This document shows, piece by piece, positions 33,267 to 43,007 of a DNA stretch of 64,000 nucleotides; the stretch's first letter is position 1, and every line of letters begins with the position of its first letter. The translations under genes and the position numbers were made by a program. A model generated the notes under the pieces. That model was not told where the DNA came from. It ran no database searches and worked only from the letters and a program-made list of their open reading frames with translations. The stretch comes from Duganella margarita (GTDB taxonomy: Bacteria > Pseudomonadota > Gammaproteobacteria > Burkholderiales > Burkholderiaceae_D). The stretch is from the NCBI RefSeq assembly GCF_009857535.1, contig NZ_WWCS01000001.1, forward strand, positions 248,001 to 312,000. Direction: 5' to 3'.

Positions 33267-36200
33267 ATGCAAGCAGCAGTTTCCACCGGTTTTACCCCGT
33301 TTGCCGCCCTTCAGGCCGAAATCCTGCGCGACCCGATTCCCCTGCGCGCCGCAGTGACGGCCGCCTATAGAAAAGACGAAATCAGCGCGGTTCAATGGCT
33401 GATCAGCCAGCTCGGCAATCACGATGAAGTCAGCATTCAGCAGGCGCAGCAACTGGCCCATAAACTGGTTAGTTCGGTGCGCGCGGAACGCACCCGCGCG
33501 TCGGGTGTCGACGCCCTGATGCACGAGTTTTCGCTGTCGTCGGACGAGGGTGTAGCGCTGATGTGTCTGGCTGAAGCACTGTTGCGTATTCCCGACAATG
33601 CCACCGCCGATCGCCTGATTGCCGACAAAATCAGCAAGGGCGACTGGCGCAAGCACCTGGGCGAGTCGCCGTCGCTGTTCGTCAACGCCGCCACCTGGGG
33701 TCTGCTGATCACCGGCAAGCTGGTCTCGACCAATAGCGAAACCGGCCTGGGCTCGGCGCTGACCAAGCTGATTTCAAAGGGCGGCGAACCGCTGATCCGC
33801 AAAGGCGTGGACTTGGCGATGCGCATGCTGGGCAACCAGTTCGTGACCGGCCAGACCATCGACGAGGCGATCAAGAACGGCCAGGCCAACGAGGCGCGCG
33901 GCTACCGCTATTCCTACGACATGCTGGGCGAGGCCGCGCTGACCGAAGCCGACGCCAGGAATTACTACGCCTCCTACGAAACCGCGATCCACGCGATCGG
34001 CAAGGCCTCGAACGGCCGCGGCATCCGCAACGGTCCCGGCATTTCGGTGAAACTGTCGGCGCTGCACCCGCGCTACAGCCGCGCCCAGCACCAGCGCGTG
34101 ATGGAAGAACTGCTGCCGCGCGTGCGCGCGCTGGTGCTGCTGGCCAAGCAATACAACATCGGCCTGAACATCGATGCGGAAGAGGCCGATCGCCTGGAAC
34201 TGTCGCTGGACCTGATGGAAGCGCTGGCGCACGATCCGGACCTGGCCGGTTTCGAAGGCATCGGCTTCGTGGTGCAGGCCTACCAGAAGCGCTGCCCGTT
34301 CGTCATCGACTACCTGATCGACCTGGCCAGGCGCAGCGGCCGCAAATTCATGGTGCGCCTGGTCAAGGGCGCTTACTGGGATGCCGAAATCAAGCGGGCC
34401 CAGGTGGACGGCATGAGCGGCTATCCGGTCTACACCCGCAAGGTCTACACCGACGTCTCCTACCTGGTGTGCGCGCAGAAACTGCTCGGTGCACAAGGCC
34501 TGATCTATCCACAATTTGCCACCCACAACGCGCAAACCTTGTCGACCATCTACACCTGGGCCAAGCGCGACGGTGTGAATGACTACGAATTCCAGTGCCT
34601 GCACGGCATGGGCGAGTCGCTGTACGACCAGGTGGTGGGCAAGGACAACCTGGACAAGGCGTGCCGCATCTACGCGCCGGTCGGCACCCACGAAACGCTG
34701 CTGGCATACCTGGTGCGCCGCCTGCTGGAAAACGGCGCCAACTCGTCGTTCGTCAACCAGATCGTCGACGAAGCGATTCCGATCGAGTCGCTGCTGCGCG
34801 ATCCGGTCGCCGCCGCGCGCGAACAGGGCGGCCTGCCGCATCCGGGCATCGCCCTGCCGCTGGACATGTTTGGCGACCGCAAGAACTCGGCAGGTTTCGA
34901 CCTGGCCAATGAAAACGTGCTGCGCGATATCTCGGCCGCGCTGGCCGAACCACGCAACTGGCACGCCGCGCCGTTGCTGGCGGGCGGCGTCAGCGCCGGC
35001 CAGCCGGTGCAAAACATCACCAATCCCGCGCAACGTAGCGACATCGTCGGCCAACTGGTGGAAGCCAGCGCCACCGACGTGGAAGTCGCGCTGACCAGCG
35101 CCAGCAACTTCGCCATGGACTGGCAAACCACCGAACCGGCCGCGCGCGCCGCCGCGCTGCTGAACGCCGCCGACCTGTTCGAAGCCAATGCCGTCGAACT
35201 GATGACGCTGGCCATCCGCGAAGCCGGCAAGTCGCTGCCGAACGCGATTGCCGAAATCCGCGAAGCGGTCGACTTCCTGCGCTACTACGCCGGCGAAGTC
35301 AGCGGCGCGACCAACACCCTGGCGCTGGGCCCGGTCACCTGCATCAGTCCGTGGAACTTCCCGCTGGCGATCTTCACCGGCCAGGTGGCCGCCTCGCTGG
35401 CGGCCGGCAACGTGGTGCTGGCCAAGCCGGCCGAGCAAACGCCGCTGATCGCGCACCGCGCGGTCGAGCTGCTGCACGAAGCGGGCATTCCGCGCGCCGC
35501 GCTGCAATTCCTGCCAGGCCGCGGCGAAGTGGTCGGCGCCGCACTGACTGCCGACAGCCGCGTCAAAGGCGTGATCTTCACCGGCTCGACCGAAGTTGCG
35601 CAGCTGATCAACCGTACGCTGGCCAAGCGCGCCACGGCGGAAAACGCCGACATTCCGCTGATCGCTGAAACCGGCGGCCAGAACGCCATGATCGTCGACT
35701 CGTCGGCGCTGCCGGAGCAGGTGGTGCAGGATGCGATCTCGTCGGCCTTCGACAGCGCCGGTCAGCGTTGCTCGGCGCTGCGGGTGCTGTTCCTGCAGGA
35801 AGATATTGCCGACAAGACCATCAAAATGCTCAAAGGCGCGATGCAGGAGCTGAAAGTCGGCTCGCCGGACCGCCTGGTGACCGACATCGGCCCGGTGATC
35901 GATGCCGAAGCGCAGCACAACCTGCTGGCCCACATCAACAAGCTGAAGGCGACGGCGGTCGATTACTACTCGCTGGACTTGCCGTCGGAAGTGACCACGG
36001 CCGGCACCTTTGTCCCGCCAACCGTGCTGGAAATCCGCTCGCTGGCCGAGCTGACGCAGGAAGTGTTCGGCCCGGTTATGCACGTGATCCGCTACAAACG
36101 GTCGGACTTGCCGAAAGTGGTGGAGCAAATCAATGCCAGCGGCTTCGGCCTGACCTTGGGCGTGCATTCGCGCATTGATGAAACCATCGATTACATCACC

Positions 36201-36917
36201 AGCCGCGCGCATGTCGGCAATATCTACGTCAACCGCAACATCGTCGGCGCCGTGGTGGGCGTGCAGCCGTTCGGCGGCGAAGGCAAATCCGGCACCGGTC
36301 CGAAAGCCGGCGGTCCGCTGTACCTGAAACGCCTGCAACGCGGCGCCAGCACGACGCCGGTGCATGCCCGGGTCGGCACGCCGGCGCTGGATGCGTTGGC
36401 AGGCTGGGCCAAGCAACACGGCTACGAGCGCGCCGCCAGCCTGGCTGAGCAATACAGCCGCTCGACCATGCTGGGCAGCCAGACCACGCTGCCAGGCCCT
36501 ACCGGCGAGCGCAACACGCTGGCGCTGGTGTCCCGCGGCTCGGTGGCCTGCATGGCCGGCACGCTGGAAGGCTTGCTGAACCAGCTGGCGGCAGTGCTGG
36601 CAACCGGCAACACTGCGGTTGTGTCGGGCGCTACCGCACATCTGGTGCCGGCCGACTTGCCGGTAGCCGTCAAAGACCGCATCCAGACCGTTGCCGACCT
36701 GGAAAACTGCGATTTCCAGATCGCGCTGGTGGAATCGATGATGGCCAAGAGCCAGCACAACGCTTTGGCGGCCCGTAGCGGGGCGCTGGTGGGCCTGATC
36801 AGCACGAACGAGGAGAGCAGCATCCCTCTGTGGCGTTTGCTCGCTGAGCGCGCTCTGTGCGTGAATACGACGGCAGCCGGCGGCAATGCCAGCCTGATGA
36901 CGCTCGAAACTGCGTAA
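33267..36917 (+). CDS. putA: bifunctional proline dehydrogenase / L-glutamate gamma-semialdehyde dehydrogenase PutA
   Basis: 1216 residues; oxidises proline to glutamate, passing electrons to the quinone pool. PRODH barrel about 180-480 (GPGISVKLSALHPRYSRA, GRKFMVRLVKGAYWDAEIKR). Aldehyde dehydrogenase about 580-1060 with PWNFPLAIFTGQ, the general base in AETGGQN and catalytic Cys in SAGQRCSALRVL. A C-terminal ALDH-superfamily-like domain follows, as in type B PutA. The N-terminus lacks the ribbon-helix-helix repressor of enteric PutA, so regulation is left to the divergent Lrp-type gene. A strong terminator follows. Confidence 0.97.
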   Translation: MQAAVSTGFTPFAALQAEILRDPIPLRAAVTAAYRKDEISAVQWLISQLGNHDEVSIQQAQQLAHKLVSSVRAERTRASGVDALMHEFSLSSDEGVALMCLAEALLRIPDNATADRLIADKISKGDWRKHLGESPSLFVNAATWGLLITGKLVSTNSETGLGSALTKLISKGGEPLIRKGVDLAMRMLGNQFVTGQTIDEAIKNGQANEARGYRYSYDMLGEAALTEADARNYYASYETAIHAIGKASNGRGIRNGPGISVKLSALHPRYSRAQHQRVMEELLPRVRALVLLAKQYNIGLNIDAEEADRLELSLDLMEALAHDPDLAGFEGIGFVVQAYQKRCPFVIDYLIDLARRSGRKFMVRLVKGAYWDAEIKRAQVDGMSGYPVYTRKVYTDVSYLVCAQKLLGAQGLIYPQFATHNAQTLSTIYTWAKRDGVNDYEFQCLHGMGESLYDQVVGKDNLDKACRIYAPVGTHETLLAYLVRRLLENGANSSFVNQIVDEAIPIESLLRDPVAAAREQGGLPHPGIALPLDMFGDRKNSAGFDLANENVLRDISAALAEPRNWHAAPLLAGGVSAGQPVQNITNPAQRSDIVGQLVEASATDVEVALTSASNFAMDWQTTEPAARAAALLNAADLFEANAVELMTLAIREAGKSLPNAIAEIREAVDFLRYYAGEVSGATNTLALGPVTCISPWNFPLAIFTGQVAASLAAGNVVLAKPAEQTPLIAHRAVELLHEAGIPRAALQFLPGRGEVVGAALTADSRVKGVIFTGSTEVAQLINRTLAKRATAENADIPLIAETGGQNAMIVDSSALPEQVVQDAISSAFDSAGQRCSALRVLFLQEDIADKTIKMLKGAMQELKVGSPDRLVTDIGPVIDAEAQHNLLAHINKLKATAVDYYSLDLPSEVTTAGTFVPPTVLEIRSLAELTQEVFGPVMHVIRYKRSDLPKVVEQINASGFGLTLGVHSRIDETIDYITSRAHVGNIYVNRNIVGAVVGVQPFGGEGKSGTGPKAGGPLYLKRLQRGASTTPVHARVGTPALDALAGWAKQHGYERAASLAEQYSRSTMLGSQTTLPGPTGERNTLALVSRGSVACMAGTLEGLLNQLAAVLATGNTAVVSGATAHLVPADLPVAVKDRIQTVADLENCDFQIALVESMMAKSQHNALAARSGALVGLISTNEESSIPLWRLLAERALCVNTTAAGGNASLMTLETA

Positions 36918-36936
36918 TTTCGATCAGAAACAACTC

Positions 36937-36962
36937 AAAGCCGGGTTCGCCCGGCTTTTTTT
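36937..36962 (+). terminator. rho-independent terminator of putA (possibly shared with mtnN)
   Basis: AAAGCCGGG/CCCGGCTTT with loop TTCG, then a T-run. The flanking A residues make it usable from both strands between convergent genes. Confidence 0.92.
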
Positions 36963-37647
36963 ACGCCTTGCAGAAGTTCTGGATCACATCAAACGCGTAT
37001 CGCGAGGCGACGGTTTTGATGAAATGCATGAAATCCACCGCAGCGTCATCGTTGGCGTTGTCTGAGATCGTTCTGATCAAGGCAAACGGTATTCCCAGCT
37101 CAAAACACACCTGAGCAACCGCTGCGCCTTCCATTTCCACTGCCAATAAATCAGGCAACGCTGCTTTCAGCGTCTGGATTTGCCCCAATTTGCCTATAAA
37201 CTGATCACCACTGGCGATCAATCCGCGATGTACACGCGTGATTGTCGATGCAGCGTCGGCCAATCTGTCCGTCAAAGCGACGTCGGTGGCGAAGCTGGAC
37301 AAGCCGGTCAGCGGAATTTCAAATTTTGGAAACAGCGGGCTGGCATCAAAGTCGTGCTGAATCAAACTATCGGCCACCACGATATCGCCGACTTTCACGT
37401 TTTTATCCCCGCTGCCAGCGACGCCGGTGAAGACGATGTGCGTAACTCCGAACTTCTCCACAAGGATTGCAGCTGTCATTGCCGCTGCAACCTTGCCTAT
37501 ACGCGATAAAACGCACACAGCGTCGATTTCCCAGAGTTTCCCGGCCGTGTACTCCCTCATGCCGTGAACGTGCCTGGCGGGGCTCTGAAGGGCCTCTATC
37601 AGCCCCTGCTGTTCCTCAGCCAACGCACTGATGATGCCTAAACGCAT
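36961..37647 (-). CDS. mtnN: 5'-methylthioadenosine/S-adenosylhomocysteine nucleosidase
   Basis: Hydrolyses MTA and SAH to adenine and the thioribose sugars, recycling by-products of SAM use. 228 residues; starts MRLGIISALAEEQQGLIEAL. Glu in SALAEE and the catalytic region LLAVEMEGAAVAQVCFELGI followed by IRTISDNAND are the hallmarks. The 5' neighbour is the long gene-free region. Confidence 0.92.
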   Translation of the reverse strand: MRLGIISALAEEQQGLIEALQSPARHVHGMREYTAGKLWEIDAVCVLSRIGKVAAAMTAAILVEKFGVTHIVFTGVAGSGDKNVKVGDIVVADSLIQHDFDASPLFPKFEIPLTGLSSFATDVALTDRLADAASTITRVHRGLIASGDQFIGKLGQIQTLKAALPDLLAVEMEGAAVAQVCFELGIPFALIRTISDNANDDAAVDFMHFIKTVASRYAFDVIQNFCKA

Positions 37648-38731
37648 GCTTTTCCTTCAGATTTTGAGTTATCGCTGTGGAGATCCTAGGCTTTTTCCAC
37701 AACGCGTAGCGAAAAAAAGTGAATTTTAAGGCGTTTCTTACGGTCTGTAGGGCTTTCAAACATCAAACAGGCGCGCTATTCCGCCTGCGGCTTTTCCGAC
37801 GTTACGCTTTTATTTGTTTACAAAAGGTTTATATAAACATAGTGGTAGTAGTAAACGTGAACATATCTGTGGATAAGTCATGTATACGTTTACAAATCAT
37901 CTGTTTACAGCGTAAACAACCTGCTGCATAAGCGCTGTATCAGCTCAGGAACAGTTTTTGGATAAAATAGTGGCCTGTGGTTAAAACAGGTGCTTAGCCA
38001 CATCTCGTCCTGTGGATATCCAATCACTTATGCACAGTCTCGGCGGTTTTTTAGCCGGAATTGGCATAATTGCAGCGATTTTGGCCTTTTGCTCGGCGCC
38101 ATACATCGCTTTGTCGGCGCTTTTCAACAAACGTCGGCATCCAGGATTCCCTGCGCAATGCGCTCGATGTCGGCCGGTTTGCGCAATTCACTGAGAATCA
38201 CGGTGAACTCATCCCCATACAGCATGTTCCGGTAACGCAATTCGCGTTCTTCCGGGCGCCTCAAGGTGCGCACTGAAAATGGTCGGCACTGATCATCAGC
38301 AACGGCAAGAGCAAAAACAGGGTTTTTCGCTGATTTTTCCGATGGCAGGTCCTCCAACAGGACAGTGATCAGGCGTCGTCGAAATTGCAGATACCAGGCG
38401 ACCCGGAGTTTGTGTGTGGGGAGGTGAGCAAAACAACTCCGATTGAAGCTGTTTGTTTGGCAAGACCAGTACATCGAAGGTTTTATGGTTTACTCTAAAG
38501 ATGTAATATAAAAATAGTGATAGTTGTTAACACCGACACTTTTCTGTGGATAACTGCTCATTTTGGATTAAAATCAGCCGTTTACGAGCTTTATAAACAG
38601 TCGCGTAAACCTTGTATGACCGAAGAACTGTTTTGGGATAAAAAAAGTCGTCCAGAACATTCGTTTGTTTACTCACATTTGGCACCTGTGGATATCCATA
38701 TGCTTATCCACAGCCGTAAACAGGGGAATTG
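37648..38731. promoter_or_regulatory. 1-kb gene-free region with DnaA boxes, GTTTAC/GTAAAC repeats and a duplicated module
   Basis: Four exact DnaA-type boxes: TGTGGATAA at 37868-37876 and 38545-38553, TTATGCACA at 38028-38036, TTATCCACA at 38704-38712. About ten GTTTAC or GTAAAC words are scattered through it. A 29-bp module with CCTGTGGATATCCA at its head and a box at its tail occurs twice (38009-38037 and 38685-38713; 24 of 29 identical), each preceded by TTTGG(G)ATAAAA. The sequence is far more AT-rich than its neighbours. It looks like a replication-related or DnaA-controlled region. Confidence 0.55.
38124..38240 (-). pseudogene. GGDEF-domain remnant
   Basis: The minus strand encodes LYGDEFTVILSELRKPADIE then RIAQGILDADV, close to the segment that starts at the GG(D/E)EF active site of diguanylate cyclases (here YGDEF). 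Nothing else of the protein is present. It lies between the two copies of the duplicated module. Confidence 0.6.
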
Positions 38732-39769
38732 ATGTCATTAACATCTGTTTTTCCGCATCCCATCGTCCAGGGACCGACCGCTGGTGGTTTCAACACGCCC
38801 GCGCAGATTGCTGCGGTCTCCAACGCCGGCGCACTGGGTTCGCTGGCCTGTTCCTTGTTGTCGCCAGACGCGATTCGCGACCAAACTGCGCAGATCCGCG
38901 CACTCACCGACCGCCCTTTTTGCCTGAATTTTTTCGTCCAGGAGACGCCAAATCCGTCTGCGCAAGAGGTGGAACGGGCCAAAGAATGGCTGAAACCCGC
39001 CTGGTCTTCTCTGGGTTGGACGGAGTTGCCGACGCCAGCCAAATGGTGCGAGGATTTCGCGCCGCAATTTGAAACGCTGATCGGCTTGCGGCCGGCGGTG
39101 GCCAGTTTTACCTTCGGCATCCTGAGCGTGGAGCAAATCCAGCGCTTGCACGAGGCCGGCATCTTCGTGATCGGTACCGTGACCCACGTCGATGAAGCGC
39201 TGGCCTGGGAAAGCCGGGGCGCCGATGCGGTGATTGCTTCCGGCGTGGAGGCGGGTGGACATCGCGGCACCTTCATCGGCGCGCAGGAAAATGCCACGCT
39301 GGGAACGTTTGAATTGCTGCCCGCCGTGGTGGCGGCCGTGAATATTCCGGTGATTGCCGCCGGCGGCATCATGGACGGCGCCGATATCCGCCGCGCGCTG
39401 GCGGCTGGCGCGCAAGCGGTGCAGATGGGAACGGCGTTCCTGGTCTGTGACGAATCTGCGATCGGCGCGGCCTACAAGCAGCGCTTGCTGACGGCCGGCG
39501 ACCACCCCACCAGATTGACGCGGACTTTTTCCGGCCGCTATGCACGCGGACTGGAAAACCGCTTCATGCAGCAAATGACTGCCAACGAACGGTTACTACC
39601 GCTATATCCTATTCAAAATGCATTAACGTCACCAATAAGAGCCGAAGCGGCCAAGCGTGGCGAGACCGAACTGATGTCGCTCTGGTGCGGCACCGGCGTC
39701 TCCCGCGCGCGGGCCATGCCGGCGGCGAAACTGGTGGCGACTTTGCTGGCGGAGATCAGCGCGCAATAA
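38732..39769 (+). CDS. nitronate monooxygenase / 2-nitropropane dioxygenase-like flavoprotein
   Basis: 345 residues, FMN-dependent TIM barrel. HPIVQGPTAGGFNTPAQIAA at the start, ASGVEAGGHRGTF (family's Gly/His signature) and VIAAGGIMDGADIRRALAAG, then AQAVQMGTAF, the phosphate-binding end of the barrel. Such enzymes oxidise nitronates, or reduce quinones in related branches, so the substrate is open. ATG at 38732 with CAGGGG upstream; a TTG one codon earlier is less likely. The GMC gene follows after 15 bases. Confidence 0.9.
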   Translation: MSLTSVFPHPIVQGPTAGGFNTPAQIAAVSNAGALGSLACSLLSPDAIRDQTAQIRALTDRPFCLNFFVQETPNPSAQEVERAKEWLKPAWSSLGWTELPTPAKWCEDFAPQFETLIGLRPAVASFTFGILSVEQIQRLHEAGIFVIGTVTHVDEALAWESRGADAVIASGVEAGGHRGTFIGAQENATLGTFELLPAVVAAVNIPVIAAGGIMDGADIRRALAAGAQAVQMGTAFLVCDESAIGAAYKQRLLTAGDHPTRLTRTFSGRYARGLENRFMQQMTANERLLPLYPIQNALTSPIRAEAAKRGETELMSLWCGTGVSRARAMPAAKLVATLLAEISAQ

Positions 39770-39784
39770 ACAAGGAGACCGTTT

Positions 39785-41395
39785 TTGGAATCAGCAGGCA
39801 GCTACGATTACATCATCATCGGCGCTGGTTCGGCTGGCTGCGTTCTGGCCAACCGGCTCAGCGCCGACAAAGACACCGAAGTCCTGCTGATCGAAGCGGG
39901 CGGCCGTGACGATTATGTGTGGATCCACATTCCGGTCGGCTATTTGCACTGCATCGACAATCCCCGCACCGACTGGAAATTCCGTACCGAAGCCGATCCC
40001 GGCCTGGGCGGGCGCAGCCTGCTGTACCCGCGCGGCAAAGTGCTCGGCGGCAGTTCCTCGATCAACGGCATGATCTACATGCGCGGCCAGGCGAACGACT
40101 ATGACCGCTGGGCAGATCTCACCGGCGATGACAGCTGGCGCTGGCAGTCTGTGCTGCCGCTGTTCAAGAAGAGCGAGGATTACCACGGTGGCGCGTCGGA
40201 CTTCCATGGCAAGGGCGGTTTGTGGCGAGTGGAAAAACAGCGTCTGTCCTGGCAGATACTGGATGCGTTCCGTGACGCCGCAGAGCAGACCGGTATCCAG
40301 AAAGTTGATGATTTCAACCGCGGCGACAACGCCGGCTGCGGCTATTTCGACGTCAATCAAAAACGTGGCATCCGCTGGAACACGGCCAAGGCCTTCTTGA
40401 GGCCGGCGGCGCGGCGTCCCAATCTGACCATCATGACCGGGTGTCACGTGGAACGTTTGCAGATCGAAAACGGCGCATGCACCGGCGTGGTTTTCACCGG
40501 CGGGGGTACGCAGTTCACTGCAGGCGCGCGCAAGGAAACCCTGCTGGCAGCAGGCGCCGTTGGCAGTCCGCAAATTTTGCAATGCTCCGGCATCGGTCCG
40601 GCGGCGCGCTTACATGAGCTCGGCATCACGCCGGTGGTCGACCTGCCAGGCGTCGGTGAAAACCTGCAGGACCATCTGCAACTGCGCATGATTTACAAGC
40701 TGGGCGGCAGCGCGCGCACCTTGAATACCATGGCCTCCAACTGGTTCGGCAAGATGCGCATCGGTCTCGAATATGCGATGTTCCAGAGCGGGCCGATGTC
40801 GATGGCACCGTCGCAGCTGGGGGCGTTTGCGCGCTCCAGCGCCAGCGAAGCGACGCCGAATTTGCAATATCACGTGCAGCCGCTGTCGCTGGAAAAGTTC
40901 GGCGACCCGTTGCACACTTTCCCCGCTTTCACGGCCAGCGTCTGCAATCTGCGGCCAACGTCGCGCGGCCATGTGCGCATCGCCAGCGCCGATCCGTATG
41001 CGCCCCCAAAGATTTCGCCGCTGTATCTGAGCACGCCGGAAGACCGCAAGGTGGCGGCGGAGGCGCTTACGCTGACCCGCAAAATCGTCGCCGCGCCGGC
41101 GCTGAAACAGTACGCGCCGGAAGAGTACAAGCCCGGTATCCATTACCGCACCGAGGAGGAACTGGCAGAAGCCGCTAGTCTCATCGGCACCACAATTTTC
41201 CATCCGGTCGGCAGCTGCAAGATGGGCCGCGCCGACGATCCGACAGCGGTGGTCGACAGTCAATTGCGGGTAAAAGGCGTGAGCGGATTGCGGGTGGTGG
41301 ATGCATCCGTCATGCCTTTCATCACTTCCGGAAACACCAATTCCCCAACGATCATGATTGCGGAAAAAGCTGCCCAGCTAATCCGCGCCGCCTGA
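39785..41395 (+). CDS. GMC-family oxidoreductase (choline dehydrogenase-like)
   Basis: 536 residues, FAD-dependent alcohol oxidation. Dinucleotide fold YDYIIIGAGSAGCVLANRLS; GMC signature 1 region GKVLGGSSSINGMIYMRGQ; signature 2 GAVGSPQILQCSGIGP; catalytic His in FHPVGSCKMG and closing NTNSPTIMIAEKAAQLI. The start is a TTG with AAGGAG 7 bases upstream; no ATG fits. Forms an operon with the preceding flavoprotein gene; the natural alcohol substrate is unknown. Confidence 0.92.
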   Translation: MESAGSYDYIIIGAGSAGCVLANRLSADKDTEVLLIEAGGRDDYVWIHIPVGYLHCIDNPRTDWKFRTEADPGLGGRSLLYPRGKVLGGSSSINGMIYMRGQANDYDRWADLTGDDSWRWQSVLPLFKKSEDYHGGASDFHGKGGLWRVEKQRLSWQILDAFRDAAEQTGIQKVDDFNRGDNAGCGYFDVNQKRGIRWNTAKAFLRPAARRPNLTIMTGCHVERLQIENGACTGVVFTGGGTQFTAGARKETLLAAGAVGSPQILQCSGIGPAARLHELGITPVVDLPGVGENLQDHLQLRMIYKLGGSARTLNTMASNWFGKMRIGLEYAMFQSGPMSMAPSQLGAFARSSASEATPNLQYHVQPLSLEKFGDPLHTFPAFTASVCNLRPTSRGHVRIASADPYAPPKISPLYLSTPEDRKVAAEALTLTRKIVAAPALKQYAPEEYKPGIHYRTEEELAEAASLIGTTIFHPVGSCKMGRADDPTAVVDSQLRVKGVSGLRVVDASVMPFITSGNTNSPTIMIAEKAAQLIRAA

Positions 41396-41501
41396 ATCTA
41401 GATCAAAAATTCATCGTATTTATACTGTATTGTTAGCTAATTTGTTACTGTGTATGATCTAGAAAAAATTGGTACTTTGAAAAGAATAACAGGGAGACAG
41501 G

Positions 41502-42272
41502 ATGTCCGACGTTATCTTGGAAACAAAGCATTTGACCAAGGAATTCAAGGGTTTTACTGCGGTCAATGACGTCAATCTGAAGGTCCAGCGCGGCCACATC
41601 CACGCGCTGATTGGCCCCAACGGGGCAGGCAAAACCACATGCTTCAATTTGCTGACCAAGTTCCTGGTGCCGACCTCGGGCCAGATCCTGTTCAACGGCA
41701 ATGACATTACGGCCGCCCGGCCGGCCCAGATCGCGCGCATGGGCGTGATCCGTTCGTTCCAGATTTCCGCTGTGTTTCCGCACCTTACGGTGTTGCAGAA
41801 TGTCCGCATAGGCTTGCAGCGCCAGCTCGGCACCAGCTTCTTTTTCTGGCAAAGCGAACGGGCGCTGGACCGGCTCAACGAGCGCGCCATGCAGCTGCTG
41901 GCGGAAGTCGATCTGACCGAGTTCGCCGACACCATCACCGTCGATATGCCATACGGCCGCAAGCGCGCGCTGGAAATCGCCACCACGCTGGCGATGGAGC
42001 CGGAGCTGATGCTGCTGGATGAGCCGACGCAGGGCATGGGCCATGAAGACGTTCACCGCGTCACCGAGTTGATCAAAAAAGTCTCGGCCGGCCGCACGAT
42101 TTTGATGGTCGAACACAATATGAAAGTGGTGTCCGGCATCTGCGACAAGATTTCGGTGTTGCAGCGCGGCGCGATGCTAGCCGAAGGCTCGTATGCCGCG
42201 GTGTCCAGCAACCCGCAGGTGATGGAAGCTTACATGGGCACGGAAGCGGCAGTGCTGGAAGGAGCGCACTGA
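41502..42272 (+). CDS. livG: branched-chain amino-acid-type ABC transporter ATPase LivG
   Basis: 256 residues, cytoplasmic ATPase of a HAAT-type importer. Walker A GPNGAGKTTCFN, the C-loop position reads PYGRKRALEIATTLA as usual for LivG, Walker B LMLLDEPTQGM, and the C-terminal extension typical of LivG (GSYAAVSSNPQVMEAYMG). GGGAGA precedes the ATG. First of livG-livF-livK-livH-livM; its stop overlaps the livF start by one base. Confidence 0.93.
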   Translation: MSDVILETKHLTKEFKGFTAVNDVNLKVQRGHIHALIGPNGAGKTTCFNLLTKFLVPTSGQILFNGNDITAARPAQIARMGVIRSFQISAVFPHLTVLQNVRIGLQRQLGTSFFFWQSERALDRLNERAMQLLAEVDLTEFADTITVDMPYGRKRALEIATTLAMEPELMLLDEPTQGMGHEDVHRVTELIKKVSAGRTILMVEHNMKVVSGICDKISVLQRGAMLAEGSYAAVSSNPQVMEAYMGTEAAVLEGAH

Positions 42273-42979
42273 TGACGGCCGCGCTGGAAATCTCCAACCT
42301 GCAGGCGTGGTACGGCGAATCGCACATCCTGCACAACGTCAACATGTCGGTGCAGCCGGGCGAAGTGGTGACGCTGCTTGGCCGCAACGGCGCCGGTCGC
42401 ACCACCACGCTGCGCGCGATCATGGGCCTGACCGGCGCGCGCAAGGGCTCGATCAAGGTGAACGGCGCGGAAGCGATCGGCCTGCAGACGCATAAGATCG
42501 CCCACCTCGGCATCGGCTATTGCCCGGAAGAGCGCGGCATTTTTTCGTCGCTGTCGACCGAGGAAAACCTGATGCTGCCGCCGCAGTTGAACGGCGCGGA
42601 CAAGGGCATGTCGGTGGCGGAAATCTACGCCATGTTTCCCAATCTGGAGGAACGCAGACATAGTCAGGGCACGCGGCTGTCCGGCGGCGAGCAGCAGATG
42701 CTGGCCGTCGCGCGCATCCTGCGCACCGGCGCGCGCCTGCTGCTGCTGGATGAAATCTCGGAAGGCCTGGCGCCGGTGATCGTGCAGGGGCTGGCGCGGA
42801 TGATTACCACGCTCAAATCCAAGGGCTACACGATTGTGATGGTGGAACAGAATTTCCGGTTTGCCGCACCGCTGGCAGACCGGTTTTATGTGATGGAACA
42901 TGGGCAGATTGTGGAGACCTTTGTTGCATCGGAGTTGAACGCCAAGATGCCGGTGTTGAACGAGCTTCTCGGTGTTTAA
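42272..42979 (+). CDS. livF: branched-chain amino-acid-type ABC transporter ATPase LivF
   Basis: 235 residues. Walker A reads GRNGAGRTTTLRA: the usual Lys is Arg. Signature LSGGEQQMLAVARIL and Walker B RLLLLDEISEGLAP are normal. The LivG partner has a standard Lys, so the transporter may rely on one canonical site, or Arg may be tolerated as I recall for some relatives. TGATG overlap with livG gives tight coupling. Confidence 0.93.
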   Translation: MTAALEISNLQAWYGESHILHNVNMSVQPGEVVTLLGRNGAGRTTTLRAIMGLTGARKGSIKVNGAEAIGLQTHKIAHLGIGYCPEERGIFSSLSTEENLMLPPQLNGADKGMSVAEIYAMFPNLEERRHSQGTRLSGGEQQMLAVARILRTGARLLLLDEISEGLAPVIVQGLARMITTLKSKGYTIVMVEQNFRFAAPLADRFYVMEHGQIVETFVASELNAKMPVLNELLGV

Positions 42980-43007
42980 AAATAACAACCACGGTAGGAG
43001 ACGAACA

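Noticed and set aside
33774..36758. 994-codon minus-strand frame over putA
   Set aside because: Antisense shadow of putA, rich in His, Arg, Gln and Ala with no fold signature. Similar shadows over mnmG, atpA, atpD, glmS and the 3HB-oligomer hydrolase were also dropped.
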